From positions 1 through 41,863 of the forward strand of contig CAJBCV010000239.1 in the NCBI GenBank assembly GCA_903951635.1: a stretch of 41,863 nucleotides of DNA, in the 5' to 3' direction. The first letter of the stretch is position 1. Every line of letters starts with the position of its first letter. The DNA is from an uncultured Planctomycetaceae bacterium. GTDB lineage: Bacteria; Planctomycetota; Planctomycetia; Pirellulales; UBA1268. The notes beneath the pieces are model-generated. The model was not told where the DNA came from. It saw only the letters and a program-made list of their open reading frames with translations, and did no database searches. A program made the translations under genes and the position numbers. Positions 27,501-38,153 of this stretch are shown piece by piece.

Positions 27501-29757
27501 CGCCACTGGCTCCAACCGGGAGAATCCGGCCGCGGCCTACTTCAAGACCCTCCGTGATCCGCTGGCGACGATGGAGAACACGACGCATCTCTTCCTCGGC
27601 GTGCGCTTCAACTGCAACAAGTGCCACGACCATCCGTTCGAGCGTTGGACGCAGGATCAGTACTACGAGACCGCGGCGTTCTTCGCGCAGGTCGGCCTCG
27701 ACCGCGATCCGGAGAGTGGTGATCGAAACATCGGCGGCAGCGCCGTCGAGGGGGCCAAGCCGCTCTACGAGATCGTCGTCGACCGCGGAGCGGGGGAGGT
27801 GACGCACGAGCGGACCGGGAAGCCGGTGGCGCCGAAGTTCCCCTTCGACTGCGCCCACGCCGAGGCGGAGGGGATGAGCCGGCGACAGCAACTCGCCGCC
27901 TGGATGACCTCCGCCGACAATCCCTACTTTGCCAAGAGCTACGTCAATCGTCTGTGGGGCTATCTGTTCGGTACCGGGATCATCGATCCGATCGACGACA
28001 TTCGCGCCGGCAATCCGGCCACCAACCCGGCCCTCCTCGACCACCTCACGACGTCGTTCATCGACAGCGGCTTCGACATGCGGCGGCTGCTCACGGAGAT
28101 CTGCACGTCGCGGACCTACGGGCTCTCGGTGAACGCCAACCGCTGGAACGACGACGACAAGATCAACTACTCGCATGCCCTCCCCCGCCGTCTCCCGGCG
28201 GAGACGCTCTACGACACGCTCCATGCCGTCGTCGGCTCGCCGACTCGCTTCCCCGGCTATCCGGAAGGGACGCGGGCGGCGGCGCTCCCCGATGTCTCGG
28301 CTGCCCTCGGCGCAGGCTTCCTCCAGACCTTCGGCAAACCGACGCGCGAGAGCGCCTGCGAATGCGAACGGGCCGGGGGCGTGGCCCTCGGGCCGGTGAT
28401 GGCGTTGGTCAGCGGCCCGGCCGTCGGCGATGTCCTCGCCGATCCGGGGAGCGAGTTGGCCAAGCTCGTCGCCAGCCAGGCCGATGACGACCGGCTCGTC
28501 GACGAAGTCTTCCTCCGCATCCTCAACCGGCCGAGCCGGCCGGAGGAGATCGCCGCGGTGAAGCGGGCCGGGGACGAGATCACGGCCGACCACGCGGCGC
28601 TCGCCGCCGAGCTGGCCTCCGCCGAAGCGACCTGGAAGGCCCGCAAGGACGTTCTCGAGGCCGAGCGGCAGGCGCGGATCGACGCGGCGAAGCGGGCCCT
28701 CGCCGACGGCACCGCCGCCTACGAACCGCGCCGCCTCGAGCTCGAGCGGCAGCGGGCCGACCGACTCGCCGCCGCCGTGGCAGCGATCGAGGGCTACCGC
28801 GCCAATCCCTGGGCCGCGCTCGAGCGGACGGAGCGCGAGGTGGCCGAGGCGGCGACGTGGCAAGTGCTCGTGCCGACGAGCCTGGCCTCACGGGCCGGGG
28901 CGACGCTCACGGCGCAGCCAGACGGCTCGATCCTCGTCGCCGGCACGCTTGCCGATGACACGACGACCCTCACGTTCCCCCTCCCCGCCGGCACCTACAC
29001 CGGGGTGCGGCTCGAGGTGATTCCCGATCCGAGCCTCCCCGGCGCGGGGTCAGGCCGGGCCGACGACGGCAACTTCGTTCTCACCGAGATCCTCGGCGAC
29101 ATCGCGCCGGCGGCCCGTCCTGCGGAGAAGGCGCCGCTCGACTTCAGCCGGGCGGTCGCCGATTTTGCGCAGGTGAACCTCGGCGTCGAACTGGCGATCG
29201 ACAAGAATCCGACCAATCCCGGCCAGGGCTGGGCGGTCCATCCGCGGATGCAAGAGCCGCATTGGGCGGTGTTTGAGTTCCGCGAGCCCCGCGTGCTCGC
29301 CGAGCCGGCGCTCATCACGATCGTGCTCGAGCAGCGTTTCCAGGGGGCGAAGTGGAATCTCGGCCGCTTCCGCCTCTCGGCTACCGGCTCGAAGGGGCCG
29401 CTGCCGCTCGGGCCCCTGGCCCGCGTCGCGGAGATCGCCGGCAAGCCGAGGGCCAATCGCAGCCCCGAGGAGCATGCTGAACTCGCCGCCATCATCGACC
29501 GCACCGACGGCGTCGGCCAGAAACTGCGGGCTGAGCTTGTCGAGGCCCAGAAGCCGCTGCCCCCCGATCCGGGGCTCGTCGCCCTCGCGGCGGCGATCGG
29601 CGTCGCCGAGGCCGCCGTCCCCGACGATCCGGCGATGCTCCGCCTGCGGGCCGACGCCGCAGCGAGTGCCAATCAGATCGCCAACCGGCGGCTGACCACG
29701 ATCCAGGACCTCGCTTGGGCCCTCATCAACAGCCCGGCGTTCTTTTTCAACCACTGA
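24562..29757 (+). CDS. Giant WD40/cytochrome/DUF1549/DUF1553 protein
   Basis: 1731 residues, starting at ATG 24562 (GGGAG upstream), not at the frame opening 24469. Signal peptide ([20 protein letters not shown]), then a PSCyt1 cytochrome domain with CQGCH at 56-60. WD40-like repeats span about 155-520. A Big2-type Ig domain (about 549-650) and a second cytochrome-like segment (CNQGTCHG near 667) follow, then another Ig-like domain (760-843). DUF1549 spans about 860-1045 and contains CNKCHDHPF at 1018, and DUF1553 follows from about 1107. Within the C-terminal part is an Ala/Glu/Arg-rich coiled coil (1337-1413) and a discoidin-like region (1430-1610) before the usual family ending ([16 protein letters not shown]). 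The partner DUF1501 gene follows. A periplasmic redox or polysaccharide-related role is assumed, not shown. Confidence 0.92.
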   Translation: MIMSSRPVAAACRLLWAVLPGLLVVLPGGWAAAADAPVDGPVSYHKQIRPLFQATCQGCHQPAKAQGAFVMTDVARMFAAGDSGMAGIVPSKPEESRLLEVITPGPDGVAEMPKQGKPLSAAEVALVRRWISEGAQDDTPPSAAQRVDADHPPVYSRQPVITSLDVSPDGRLLAVSGFHEVLLYDVAGAEVPAAPVRRLVGLSERIQRVRFSPDGTQVAVTGGNPGRMGEVQVWSVADGTLLRSHPVTFDTVFGGSWSPDGKLIAFGCTDNSVRAIDVATGEQVLYQGAHEDWALDTVFAPKGDHVISVGRDMSTKLTELATQRFIDNITSITPGALRGGLSALDRHPMLDQIVVAGADGTPRVYRIHRHATRVIGDDANLIFPLFPLPGRVFGVRFSPDGKRVAAVSSLDGHGELVIASYDYDADVPKPVLDVMAKVPGDANRQGSQRSAEDWKTLDEYRATGTREVARVSLPEAGAYAVAFQPGANGQAAAVVVGGADGLVRFFDASSGAPLRSFPVAKIDQAAAARASLPLPWPIEASLEPELPPPSVTGITVEPASISLDGPFAATQIVVTGQVAGGGSIDLTRSVRFEGAGEAISATTLVSVGPGGLVRPLADGTATLRIAHGEPGSPGLVMKEIPVAVAGSKNIPEVDFVRDVNPLLAKMGCNQGTCHGAAKGKNGFKLSLRGYDPIFDVRALTDDHGARRVNLASPDDSLMLLKCAAAVPHAGGQLARPDDPAYQVVRRWIEQGAKLELTTPRVTGITVFPTSAVIETPGRRQQFRVVASFADGRTRDVTREAFLESGNGEVATADRQGLVTAVRRGEAPILVRYEGSYAAVTLTVMGDRSGFQWAQPEAWGPIDTLVAGKWEAMKIEPSQVCSDDEFLRRIALDLTGMPPSAAEVKRFLTDSRDTRIKRAEVVARLVGSEAFIEHWTNKWSDLLQVNPKFLGDEGSKGLRNWIRGNVAANTPYNQFAREILTATGSNRENPAAAYFKTLRDPLATMENTTHLFLGVRFNCNKCHDHPFERWTQDQYYETAAFFAQVGLDRDPESGDRNIGGSAVEGAKPLYEIVVDRGAGEVTHERTGKPVAPKFPFDCAHAEAEGMSRRQQLAAWMTSADNPYFAKSYVNRLWGYLFGTGIIDPIDDIRAGNPATNPALLDHLTTSFIDSGFDMRRLLTEICTSRTYGLSVNANRWNDDDKINYSHALPRRLPAETLYDTLHAVVGSPTRFPGYPEGTRAAALPDVSAALGAGFLQTFGKPTRESACECERAGGVALGPVMALVSGPAVGDVLADPGSELAKLVASQADDDRLVDEVFLRILNRPSRPEEIAAVKRAGDEITADHAALAAELASAEATWKARKDVLEAERQARIDAAKRALADGTAAYEPRRLELERQRADRLAAAVAAIEGYRANPWAALERTEREVAEAATWQVLVPTSLASRAGATLTAQPDGSILVAGTLADDTTTLTFPLPAGTYTGVRLEVIPDPSLPGAGSGRADDGNFVLTEILGDIAPAARPAEKAPLDFSRAVADFAQVNLGVELAIDKNPTNPGQGWAVHPRMQEPHWAVFEFREPRVLAEPALITIVLEQRFQGAKWNLGRFRLSATGSKGPLPLGPLARVAEIAGKPRANRSPEEHAELAAIIDRTDGVGQKLRAELVEAQKPLPPDPGLVALAAAIGVAEAAVPDDPAMLRLRADAAASANQIANRRLTTIQDLAWALINSPAFFFNH

Positions 29758-29867
29758 TTTCATCCGCCGATCCATTTCCGGCCGATCCCTGGAGGGAGAG
29801 GCTTCGCACGACCCCGACCGCCAGGTGGCCCTTGTTCCGCGGGCCCACCCCACGCAGGAGACATGAA

Positions 29868-31349
29868 ATGCTCGTCATCCCCGGCCGTTCCGGCAGAGAC
29901 CTCTGCGATTCCTCCCTCGGCGTCAGCCGCCGGGCGATCCTCCGCGCCGGGGCGAGCGGGCTGTTTGGCATCTCGCTCCCCAACCTTCTCCGCCTCCAGG
30001 CCCGCGCCAATGAATCGACGGCCGGGGCCGCCCGGACGACGGCACCCGGCTGGGGCAAGGCGAAGAGCATCGTGATGGTCTATCTCCAGGGAGGCCCGAG
30101 CCATCTCGACCTTTGGGATCCCAAGGAGAACGTTCCCGACAACGTCCGCAGTGTCTTCAAGAACATTCCCACGAAGCTCCCCGGCATCCAGTTCACCGAG
30201 AACCTGCCGCTGCTGGCTGACTGCAACGACCGCTTCACGATGATCCGCTCGATGGGCTACACGCCCAACGGCCTCTTCAACCACACCGCCGCCATCTATC
30301 AGATGATGACCGGCTACACGACCGACAAGGTGAGCCCGTCGGGGCAACTCGAGCCGCCGAACGCCAAGGACTTCCCCAACTTCGGGTCCAACATCGTCCG
30401 CCTGAAACCGCCGACCGAGCCGATGCTGCCGTTCGTGATGCTGCCGCGTCCGCTCCAGGAGAGCAATGTCGTCGGCAAGGGGGGAACGGCCGGATTTCTC
30501 GGCCGCGACTTCGACCCCTACACGCTGTTTCCCGACGGCGACGACATGGACATGGAGAAGATGAGCCGGATCCGCATCGACGACCTCCAACTCCGTGCCG
30601 ACGTCTTCGCCAAGCGGCTCGAGCGGCGGGCCCGCCTGCGGACGCTCATCGATCAATCGATGCCGGAGATCGACAAGGCCGTCGCCGACTACAAGCTCGA
30701 CGAATACTACGAGCGGGCCCTCAACCTCGTGATCTCGGGGCGGGCCCGTGAGGCTTTCGCGCTCGAAAAGGAGCCGGTCGAGGTGCGCGACCGCTACGGT
30801 CGCAACACCTTCGGCCAGAGCCTTCTCCTCGCCCGCCGGCTCGTCGAGGCCGGCACCCGGGTCGTCGAGGTGGTGTGGCCGAAGGTGGCCAACTCCGACA
30901 ACCACTCCTGGGATCACCACACCGATCTCTCGAAGCGGATGAAGACCCAGTCGGCTCCGTTGCTCGACCGCGGCTTGGCCACGTTCATCACCGACATGGA
31001 CGACCGCGGCCTCCTCGAGGACACGCTCGTCGTCGCGGTGGGAGAGTTCGGCAGGTCGCCGCAGCGGGGCGTGAGCACCTCCGGCAACGGCAACTCCGAC
31101 GACGGTCGCGACCACTGGCCCTACTGCTTCACCTCGGTCGTGGCCGGTGCCGGCATCCGCCGCGGCCATGTCCACGGGAAGAGCGACGCGACCGCATCGG
31201 CACCGCTCGAGAGTCCCGTCCACCCGATGGAACTGCTGGCGACGATCTACCACGCCTGCGGCATCGATCCGGAGACGATCGTCTACAACCACCTCAATCA
31301 ACCGCGCGAACTGGTCAAGGCGCAGGCCGTCACGGCCCTGTTCGGCTGA
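29868..31349 (+). CDS. DUF1501 domain protein, Tat-exported
   Basis: 493 residues of the DUF1501 family (alkaline-phosphatase-superfamily-like). ATG 29868 follows GGAG and starts a protein with a twin-arginine signal: [20 protein letters not shown]. Conserved segments: [41 protein letters not shown], the [20 protein letters not shown] core, [15 protein letters not shown] and the [12 protein letters not shown] motif with metal-binding-type residues. It is encoded 110 bases after the DUF1549/DUF1553 protein, the standard pair in planctomycetes, so the two are probably co-transcribed and act together outside the cytoplasm. Confidence 0.93.
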   Translation: MLVIPGRSGRDLCDSSLGVSRRAILRAGASGLFGISLPNLLRLQARANESTAGAARTTAPGWGKAKSIVMVYLQGGPSHLDLWDPKENVPDNVRSVFKNIPTKLPGIQFTENLPLLADCNDRFTMIRSMGYTPNGLFNHTAAIYQMMTGYTTDKVSPSGQLEPPNAKDFPNFGSNIVRLKPPTEPMLPFVMLPRPLQESNVVGKGGTAGFLGRDFDPYTLFPDGDDMDMEKMSRIRIDDLQLRADVFAKRLERRARLRTLIDQSMPEIDKAVADYKLDEYYERALNLVISGRAREAFALEKEPVEVRDRYGRNTFGQSLLLARRLVEAGTRVVEVVWPKVANSDNHSWDHHTDLSKRMKTQSAPLLDRGLATFITDMDDRGLLEDTLVVAVGEFGRSPQRGVSTSGNGNSDDGRDHWPYCFTSVVAGAGIRRGHVHGKSDATASAPLESPVHPMELLATIYHACGIDPETIVYNHLNQPRELVKAQAVTALFG

Positions 31350-31368
31350 GTTCCACGGTTCGGCTGAG
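31340..31368 (+). repeat. Tandem duplication that includes the DUF1501 stop codon
   Basis: GTTCGGCTGAG occurs at 31340-31350 and again at 31358-31368. The offset is 18 bases, so a second TGA lies in frame after the first. This looks like a small local duplication at the gene end. Confidence 0.6.
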
Positions 31369-31382
31369 CCCCGCGGCGAACG

Positions 31383-34300
31383 TCACTCCGTCGCCGGGCC
31401 CTTCAGCCCCGCGAGCCATTCGACGAGGTCGCGAAGCTCTCGGGGCGTGAGCTTCGCGGCGATGTCGGTCGGCATCGCGGAAGGGCCGGTGACGCGATCT
31501 TCGATCGACGCGGTCGCGAGGCGTTCCTCGCGGCCGTCGCCGGTGACGATCCGGAGATCCGTGTCGGTCTCCTCCATGACGATCCCGGCGACCGTGCGCC
31601 CTTCGTCGGTGACAACGACCGTTGTCCGGTAGCCATCGGCGAACTGGGCACTCGGGGCGAGGAGGCTCTCCAAGAGGAAGGAGCGGTCGCGCTTCAGGCC
31701 GATCGTGTCGAGGCGTGGGCCGACGATCCCGCCGCTGTTGCCGACGGCGTGGCAGCGGACACACTCGACGTTCGCTTTCCGGAGGAAGAGATCTCGGCCG
31801 CGCGACGCGTCGCCGCCGACGAGCGGGCCGCCGCCTGAGGCCGCGAGCCCCAGTACCCGCTGCCGATCTCCCCCGGCAGCCTCGATCACTTCCAGACCCA
31901 AGCGAGGATCGAGCGAGCCCGCTTCGAGACGGGACAACAGCGCGCTGATCGAGTCGCCGGTCGCACCACCGAGGGATTTGAGGAGATCGATCCCCTCCTG
32001 CTGCTCCCGCAATTCGCCCTCGCTCGTGGCCGGCTCGACACACGCCGCGAGGACCTCCGCGGCGAGGGCTCGGGTGGCCGCGTCGTCGGGCGTGGCCGCG
32101 AGGACCGCTCCGCGCACCCGCCGCGCGGCGGCGCGGACCTCCGGGAGCGGGTCGCTGGTGAGGCTCGCGGCGATCCGGGAGGCGTCGACAGGAGCCATCG
32201 TGGCGAGAGCCGAGAGAGCCGCCGCCCGGGTCGCGGCCGGGCGCGACGTATCGGCGGAGGTCTCGACGAGTTGCTGTCCGATGCCGGGGACGCCGAGGGC
32301 GGCTGCCGACTTCAAGGCCTCGGCCTGCACCGCTTCGCCGACGGCGGAAGAGAGGATCGAGGGGAGTGCCCGTTGGAGGGCCGCGCGGGCCGGGGCCGGG
32401 TCGCGTGGAGCGATCGGCCGCCACGCTCCCCACACCCGGTCGCGCGGCGGCGGGGCGGCCCAGGTTCCGAGCACCGAAAGCGCCTGGAGGCGCAGCGCCG
32501 TCGGGGCCTCGGCTCTGGTCACGAAGGCCGCGAGCCGCTCGGCATCGGCCCCTGCGCCGAGCCGCTCGCAGGCGGCGATCGCCCGGCGGGTGAAGGCGTC
32601 GCCATCGGGGCCGGTCACCGGGCCGTTGAGGAGGCGGCCGGCCAGGACGCTTCGGGCTTGCTCGATGGGAACGTCGTAGGCGGCCCGGGCCGCTTCGACG
32701 ACGATCCGCGGATCGGCGTCGTCGAGGCAGGTGGCGATGGCGCGATCGTGGGTGCGCCGCATTGCCAGGCAGGCCGCGAGCCGGACGGCGGGGTCGGGAT
32801 CGGTGACGAACCGGGCGAGGTCATCCGGAACGGTGTTGGCCACCAACGCCATCACGAGCGGATGCCGGGCATGGGGGTCGCCGAGCGGCGTCCGGCCCCC
32901 CTCGGCTCGGATCGCGGCGATGATCGCCGGCAGGACAGCGTCGCCCACGTGGCCATTCCCAACATCCCTGCCGAGTCGCCCCAGGGCGATCCCGGCAGCC
33001 GCGCGGACGTGGGGATGGGGATCGGCGAGGACTGGCAAGAGGGACGCGGCGGCGCGGTCATGGCGCGTTTCCCCGAGGGTTCGCGCCGCAACCAACCGCA
33101 CTTCGAAGGCCCCGTCGGTGAGGCACGTCTCCAAGGTGCCGAGGATCGTTCGATCGAGGACAGACGGCGATGACGGCTGGCGGGATCGCAGCGAGCGGGC
33201 CACCTGCTCGAGCCCCTGGATCGCGTGGACGCGGGCGAGCACCGGCCGGCTGGTGTCGCCGGCCACCGCCGCGAGCGTGGCGATGTCGTGGCGGCGGGCA
33301 ATTTCAAACTGCGCCTCGCGGCGGAGTCGGCGGTCGGGATGATCGAGCAACTCGTCGAGGTGTTCGGGCAGGAACAAGGTCCAGTCGGCGGCGAGAAGCA
33401 GACGGACTTCGTCGACGACTGCTTGACGCTTCGCGCTTTCCTCGGCCGATAGGCCGGTGGGAAAGAACCGCCACAGCCTCCCCTTCCCGTCCCCTTCCCA
33501 GCCCTGCACCCAGTCGCTCACCCACAAGCTGCCATCCGGCCCCATCTCGACATCGGTGGCGAGGATGTGCCGGAAGGTTTCGTCGGCATCGACCAACTCG
33601 AAGCTTGCTCCGAGGGGGCGAACCCGGAAGGTGTGGACGAGGCTCGTGGCGGCCGCGCCGCGGAAGTCGGCGAGGAAAAAGCGACCGTCGAACCAGGGCG
33701 TGAGCCCGGTGCCGGGATAGGCGGCAAACCCGGCCGGTCCCGCGCCGAGATGCCCCACTGGCGGGAGGATCCAGGCCGGCTGGCCGTCGAACGCCGTCCG
33801 CCACAGTTGCTCGCGGTTGAAGGGGCCGCGATCGGGGAGATATTGCACGGGCCCGCGCCACCCCGAGTCTCCCCCCGGCACGACATGGACCAGCCGCGTG
33901 CGGTCGCCGCCGTCGGTGTTGTTGTCGCAGGTGAACAGATTACCGAGATCGTCGAAGGCGAGTTCCTGCGGGTTTCGCAGGCCCGTTGCCACGACCTCGA
34001 GGCCGGAGCCGTCGGGCTCGCAGCGGAAGACGGCGCCGCTTTCGGGATCGCTCGCCACGCCCCCCTCGTGCTCGACGTGGTAGCCGCGGTCGCCGATCGA
34101 AAACCACAGCCGGCCGTCGGGGCCGAGGGTGAGGCCGTGGAGATCGTGCCCCTGGATCGCCGTTCGCACGCCGTAGCCGACATGGAGGGGGAACTTCTCG
34201 TCAGCCACGCCATCGCCATCGGCGTCACCGAAGCGCCACAGGTGGGGGATGCAGGCGTAGAAGACGTCGCCGCGGCGGGCGAGGACCCCGGCGCCGTGGC

Positions 34301-34844
34301 CGTCGAGGAGCCGGTTGAAGCCGGTGGCGAAGACGGTCGCCGTGTCGGCCCGGCCGTCGCCGTCGGTATCGACGACACGGCGGAGTCGATCGGTCTCGAC
34401 GACCCAATCCTTCGCCTTGTCGCCGAGGAGGCGGACCATCGACGCAAAACGCTCGTCGACGGTGTCGTTGGCGAGATCGGCGTCGAGCCACCGGTCGTCG
34501 TTGATGCGGACGTTGTCCCCCACCCCCTTGTGGGCCCGGAAGGCCTCGCAGACGTACGCCCGACCCTGCTCGTCGAGCGAGAAGGCGACGGGATTGGCAA
34601 GCAGCGGCTCGGCGGCCCACGCCTCGGCAGCGAAGCCCTCCGGCAGGCCGAAGGCGGTCTTGGCAGCCTCGGGCTCGGCCGAGGCCGCCGCGACGCGCGG
34701 CTCGCGCGGTGGGGGCGGCGGCTCGATTCCGGGGATGGCCGGTGGCGCAGCGGACGCGGCTGGCCCGACGAGGGGAAAGTTCGTGATCGCAAGGAGCAGC
34801 GGCGCCGCGAACATCGCGGCCCGGAAGAGCGAACAAAACGGCAT
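31383..34844 (-). CDS. PVC-type haem-binding membrane-bound dehydrogenase with HEAT repeats
   Basis: 1153 residues from ATG 34844; the frame is open further upstream but the signal peptide starts here (hydrophobic AMFAAPLLLAITNFPLVGPA). Order: a Pro-rich linker, a beta-propeller resembling PQQ-dependent sugar dehydrogenases (FGLPEGFAAEAWAAEPLLAN, GDVFYACIPHLWRF, the GRLWFSIGDRGYHVEHEGG and NPQELAFDDLGNLFTCDNNT blades), alpha-helical HEAT-like repeats (about residues 590-950), and a C-terminal cytochrome c domain with CVRCH near 1025. Ends ELRDLVEWLAGLKG. Family members are restricted mainly to Planctomycetes, Verrucomicrobia and relatives. Probably oxidises a sugar or alcohol in the periplasm; substrate unknown. 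Confidence 0.92.
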   Translation of the reverse strand: MPFCSLFRAAMFAAPLLLAITNFPLVGPAASAAPPAIPGIEPPPPPREPRVAAASAEPEAAKTAFGLPEGFAAEAWAAEPLLANPVAFSLDEQGRAYVCEAFRAHKGVGDNVRINDDRWLDADLANDTVDERFASMVRLLGDKAKDWVVETDRLRRVVDTDGDGRADTATVFATGFNRLLDGHGAGVLARRGDVFYACIPHLWRFGDADGDGVADEKFPLHVGYGVRTAIQGHDLHGLTLGPDGRLWFSIGDRGYHVEHEGGVASDPESGAVFRCEPDGSGLEVVATGLRNPQELAFDDLGNLFTCDNNTDGGDRTRLVHVVPGGDSGWRGPVQYLPDRGPFNREQLWRTAFDGQPAWILPPVGHLGAGPAGFAAYPGTGLTPWFDGRFFLADFRGAAATSLVHTFRVRPLGASFELVDADETFRHILATDVEMGPDGSLWVSDWVQGWEGDGKGRLWRFFPTGLSAEESAKRQAVVDEVRLLLAADWTLFLPEHLDELLDHPDRRLRREAQFEIARRHDIATLAAVAGDTSRPVLARVHAIQGLEQVARSLRSRQPSSPSVLDRTILGTLETCLTDGAFEVRLVAARTLGETRHDRAAASLLPVLADPHPHVRAAAGIALGRLGRDVGNGHVGDAVLPAIIAAIRAEGGRTPLGDPHARHPLVMALVANTVPDDLARFVTDPDPAVRLAACLAMRRTHDRAIATCLDDADPRIVVEAARAAYDVPIEQARSVLAGRLLNGPVTGPDGDAFTRRAIAACERLGAGADAERLAAFVTRAEAPTALRLQALSVLGTWAAPPPRDRVWGAWRPIAPRDPAPARAALQRALPSILSSAVGEAVQAEALKSAAALGVPGIGQQLVETSADTSRPAATRAAALSALATMAPVDASRIAASLTSDPLPEVRAAARRVRGAVLAATPDDAATRALAAEVLAACVEPATSEGELREQQEGIDLLKSLGGATGDSISALLSRLEAGSLDPRLGLEVIEAAGGDRQRVLGLAASGGGPLVGGDASRGRDLFLRKANVECVRCHAVGNSGGIVGPRLDTIGLKRDRSFLLESLLAPSAQFADGYRTTVVVTDEGRTVAGIVMEETDTDLRIVTGDGREERLATASIEDRVTGPSAMPTDIAAKLTPRELRDLVEWLAGLKGPATE

Positions 34845-34911
34845 CGGAGAACCTGCACGCGGGGACGTCGAGCCTGCAACCGGCAGCGCTCGCGGCTCTC
34901 CGGTCACCGGT

Positions 34912-35325
34912 TCAGACGGAGCCGTCCGTGCTGCCTTTGGACAGGGCAGATCGTACCCGTTCGACGACCGCCGGCAGGGAGCCGAGCATTTCCCCCCGGC
35001 TGACGACGAGGTCGGCCCCCGCTTCACCGGCCTCCGCGAGCCGATCGACGGCCACATGGGGGCCGAAGGCGATGATCGCGGCCCGCTCGGCGCCGGCGGT
35101 CATTTGGGTGTCGCGGAAGCCCTTGGCCCGCTCGAGGAGCGCTGTGGCCGACTGACCATTGACTTGGAGATCGACGACGATCACCGCGAACGGCCCGCCC
35201 CGCGGCGTCCCCCCGGCGGGGCCGAGCGTCTCGACCGTCGCCGGGATTGCCGCGGCGACCCCGGCGATCCGGCTCGACACCATCAAGTCTGGGCTGAGAA
35301 GGAGGATGCTGATCGAGTCGGGCAT
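34912..35325 (-). CDS. Degenerate receiver-like (CheY-fold) protein
   Basis: 137 residues from ATG 35325. A GTG at 35376 that overlaps the upstream stop is possible but has no ribosome-binding site. The pattern matches a response-regulator receiver: first strand SISILLLSP, then D at the end, an FAVIVVDLQVNG strand carrying the Asp at the phosphorylation position, AAIIAFGPHV, and ADLVVSRGE where a conserved Lys is expected. The usual pair of acidic residues is reduced and the Lys is replaced by Arg, so phosphorylation is doubtful. It sits between a metalloprotease gene and a PVC haem protein gene on the same strand. No sensor kinase nearby. Confidence 0.6.
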   Translation of the reverse strand: MPDSISILLLSPDLMVSSRIAGVAAAIPATVETLGPAGGTPRGGPFAVIVVDLQVNGQSATALLERAKGFRDTQMTAGAERAAIIAFGPHVAVDRLAEAGEAGADLVVSRGEMLGSLPAVVERVRSALSKGSTDGSV

Positions 35326-35372
35326 TGGCGTTCCCACGGTGTGGTGCGGATCGGCTCGGTCGGGAACATCAC

Positions 35373-38153
35373 TCACAGCCGCGGCAGCGTCACGCTCGCG
35401 TCGAGCACCTTCTTGATCCGGGCCTGGGTCTCGACGAGGTGGGCCCGGGAGTAGTCGTCGAGCTTCACGTCCCCCTTCGCCAACAGCGCCCCGATCCGGC
35501 TGTCGAGGCTGCGGAGTTGGGCCGCCGCGATCACCTGGGCATCGGGGGTGCCACCGCTGCCGACGGCGAGGGCCGACAACCGCGACAGATACGAGCGCTG
35601 CAGCGAGCGCCTCAGACTCCCGATCGCCGGCTTCCGGACGGTGTAGTCCCCCGGCTGGATCGAGTCGACTTCGGAAAGGATCGCCTTGGTGAGCCGGTCG
35701 AGGAGTTCCGCGGTCGTGAAGGCATCCTGATCGGCCGGGACCTTGAGTTCACTGTCGCGGATCCGGGTGAGCGTGAGCGGATCCATGAGCCGGCCGAGGA
35801 CCCGGTCCTGCCACATGAGAATCACCTCATGGATGGGATAGTCTTCCCGGTCGGATTCACTCGAGCCCCAATGCATCCAACGCGTCGAGACGAGCTGGTT
35901 GTAGAGCTCCGGCGGAAAGCTGAACGGCTGGGCCGAGAACATCTGCTGCTCGAGGAGCGTCAGGGCGTCACGCTGCTTCTGGGCCTCGATGACGCGGAAC
36001 GGCGTGGGGGCGTTGGCATCCCCCTTGTGGGCCCGCGAGGTGTGGAGGCCGCCGACGAGACGGGCAGCGAAGTTCATCGCGTTGCCGTGCGCTGTCAGCA
36101 GGACCCCGAAAGCCTGGCGGACGCGCTCATACCCGGGCGTCTTGCCGCTGGGCTCCTTGGCGGTCATCCGCTCGACGAGCGTCGGCATGACTTGGGCGAC
36201 GAGTTCGGCCCGGTTGCGGGCGAACTCGACCGGATCGCTGCCGAGGTCGAAGCGGTTCGACATCGGATCGGGGTCGCCCGGCTGGGTGTCCTCGTCGGTC
36301 GAGTAGGCAAGCTGCGGCTCACCGGCACGGCCGGCGATCTTCTCGAGCTCCGCAAGCTCCGCCTCGGGGCTGCCACCGCCGACCGGCTTGTAGCCGTATT
36401 CGATCGCCCACAGGTCGTAGGGGCCGAGTTTGGCGGTGTAGTAATCCCCCTGCGGCTTCCCCTTCGGACTGATGTTGGCGGGGATGTAATCCATGACGCT
36501 CGTGCTCGCGCCGGTCTGCGCCACCTTGGCCGGGTCGTTGATCTCGGCGAGGGTCAACAGCGAGCTTCCCTTGAAGTTGTGGCGGAGGCCGAGGGTGTGG
36601 CCGAGTTCGTGGCTCGTGACGAGCTTGAGCCCCTGGACGACGAGCTTCTCCTTGTCGGCTTCGGTGAGGCCGTTGCCGGCCACGGCCAGCGCCGTGGCAG
36701 CCAGCGCCGTCTCGCGGGCATGGCCGTCAAACAGCATGCAGGCGCTGCAGGCGTGGCCGGCCCCGTGGCCGTGCGTGCCGGCGACGCGCGCCGAGCCGGA
36801 GGGGAGGATGCCCGCCGCGGCCGTCGGGCCATCGGTGAGGATCGCCACCGCCTGCGGCGTGAAGTTTTCGTACTCGCGGCGCCAGAACTGGAGGAAGTCG
36901 CCGTCGAAGATGATGTCGGCGTCGAGGATCTGCCCGGTGCGCGGATTCACGCGGCTGGGGCCCATCGCGAAGCCGGCTCCGGCGGTGATCCAGCGGAAGG
37001 TGTTGTAATTCACATCCTCCGGATCCCAGTCGGTTTGGTCGGGCTGCTGGCGGACTTCGATGGCGCTGGCGAAGCCGGCCTTTTGGAAGGCTTCGTTCCA
37101 GGCCTCGATCCCCTCGCGGATCGGCTGCCGGTACCGGAACGGCACCGTCTTCTCGATCCAGAAGACGATCGGCTTCTTCGGCGGCGAGATCGGCGCCGAG
37201 GGATCGGCCTTCTCGAGTTGCCAGCGATTGATGTAGCGGACGAAGCGATCCTCGTCGACGTTTTGCGAGAAGTCCTTGAGGGCGGTGACGAAGTAGCCGA
37301 CCCGGTTGTCGGCCAGCCGCGGACGGTAGCCGTTCTGCGGCAGCATGCTCACCGAGTAGTGGACGTTGACGGTGACACCGCGGCTGTCGGCGACGGTGTC
37401 GAGCTCCGCCTGGCCGCCGGAGCCGTAGGTGGCAGCGACTTCGAGTTCGGTGTTGTCGGGGAAGTTCTTCACGCGCGACCAGGTGGAGCGGTCGCGGGCG
37501 AAGGAGAAGCCGGGGAGCGAGCGGCCGATCTGGGGGAGATCGGTCATGAAGATCGCCGACAGGTCGATGACCGCCGCGCCGCTCGGCGCGTAGGTGGCGA
37601 TCGGCACGCTGAACAACACGCTGTCGGTGTAGGCCAGGTCGACCGCCTTCTCCTCGGGGCTCCCCTTGTCGGCAAAGAAGCGGACGTTGCGGCGGACAAC
37701 ATGGATGTTGTCGTCGACTTTGCGGAACTGCCAGATCCAGTCGTCGCCGAAGCCCCAGCTCATGCCGCCGAGGAGTTGGCCGTCGCCGATTCCCTTGGCG
37801 ATCGAGATCAAGACGAACAACTCGCGGCCGAGGATCGAGTCGGGAAGCTCAGCCCACACCTTGTCGTCTTTGCGATGGAGCGTGATCAGCCCGGGGATCC
37901 GGGTCGCGTCCTTGACGACGGCGGCAAACGGAGGCTTTCCCCCCTTCGCTTCGGGGGCCGGGGGCGCCTGCGGGGCTGCGGGGGGCGCCGCCGGGGCGTC
38001 GACCTTGACGGTGTCAGGAGCCGGAATCGCTGCCGGCTCGTCGGCGCGGGCCGAGGTGACATCGGCGGCGCCGATCGCCAGGGCAACCATCGCCGCAGCA
38101 GCGGAAAAACCGGGGCCAAGGGGGCGGAAGCAACGGCCGAAGCTGGTGAGCAT
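35373..38153 (-). CDS. Exported zinc-dependent metalloprotease (DUF5117 type)
   Basis: 926 residues, with a signal peptide (FSAAAAMVALAIGAADVTSA, then RADE), a Pro/Ala-rich linker and the DUF5118/DUF5117-like beta-rich N-terminal domains (FAAVVKDATRIPGLITLHRK, then VWAELPDSILGRELFVLISI). The catalytic domain has a metzincin zinc motif, HELGHTLGLRHNF, with His515, Glu516, His519 and His525. A conserved Met follows in the TSVMDYIP turn, consistent with a Met-turn. The C-terminal domain is helical. Family members in Bacteroidetes and Planctomycetes are exported proteases of unknown substrate. First gene of the three on this strand. Confidence 0.9.
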   Translation of the reverse strand: MLTSFGRCFRPLGPGFSAAAAMVALAIGAADVTSARADEPAAIPAPDTVKVDAPAAPPAAPQAPPAPEAKGGKPPFAAVVKDATRIPGLITLHRKDDKVWAELPDSILGRELFVLISIAKGIGDGQLLGGMSWGFGDDWIWQFRKVDDNIHVVRRNVRFFADKGSPEEKAVDLAYTDSVLFSVPIATYAPSGAAVIDLSAIFMTDLPQIGRSLPGFSFARDRSTWSRVKNFPDNTELEVAATYGSGGQAELDTVADSRGVTVNVHYSVSMLPQNGYRPRLADNRVGYFVTALKDFSQNVDEDRFVRYINRWQLEKADPSAPISPPKKPIVFWIEKTVPFRYRQPIREGIEAWNEAFQKAGFASAIEVRQQPDQTDWDPEDVNYNTFRWITAGAGFAMGPSRVNPRTGQILDADIIFDGDFLQFWRREYENFTPQAVAILTDGPTAAAGILPSGSARVAGTHGHGAGHACSACMLFDGHARETALAATALAVAGNGLTEADKEKLVVQGLKLVTSHELGHTLGLRHNFKGSSLLTLAEINDPAKVAQTGASTSVMDYIPANISPKGKPQGDYYTAKLGPYDLWAIEYGYKPVGGGSPEAELAELEKIAGRAGEPQLAYSTDEDTQPGDPDPMSNRFDLGSDPVEFARNRAELVAQVMPTLVERMTAKEPSGKTPGYERVRQAFGVLLTAHGNAMNFAARLVGGLHTSRAHKGDANAPTPFRVIEAQKQRDALTLLEQQMFSAQPFSFPPELYNQLVSTRWMHWGSSESDREDYPIHEVILMWQDRVLGRLMDPLTLTRIRDSELKVPADQDAFTTAELLDRLTKAILSEVDSIQPGDYTVRKPAIGSLRRSLQRSYLSRLSALAVGSGGTPDAQVIAAAQLRSLDSRIGALLAKGDVKLDDYSRAHLVETQARIKKVLDASVTLPRL

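Noticed and set aside
24916..28863. 1315-codon minus-strand frame
   Set aside because: Antisense of the WD40/DUF1549/DUF1553 gene, an extreme case of GC-driven open antisense.
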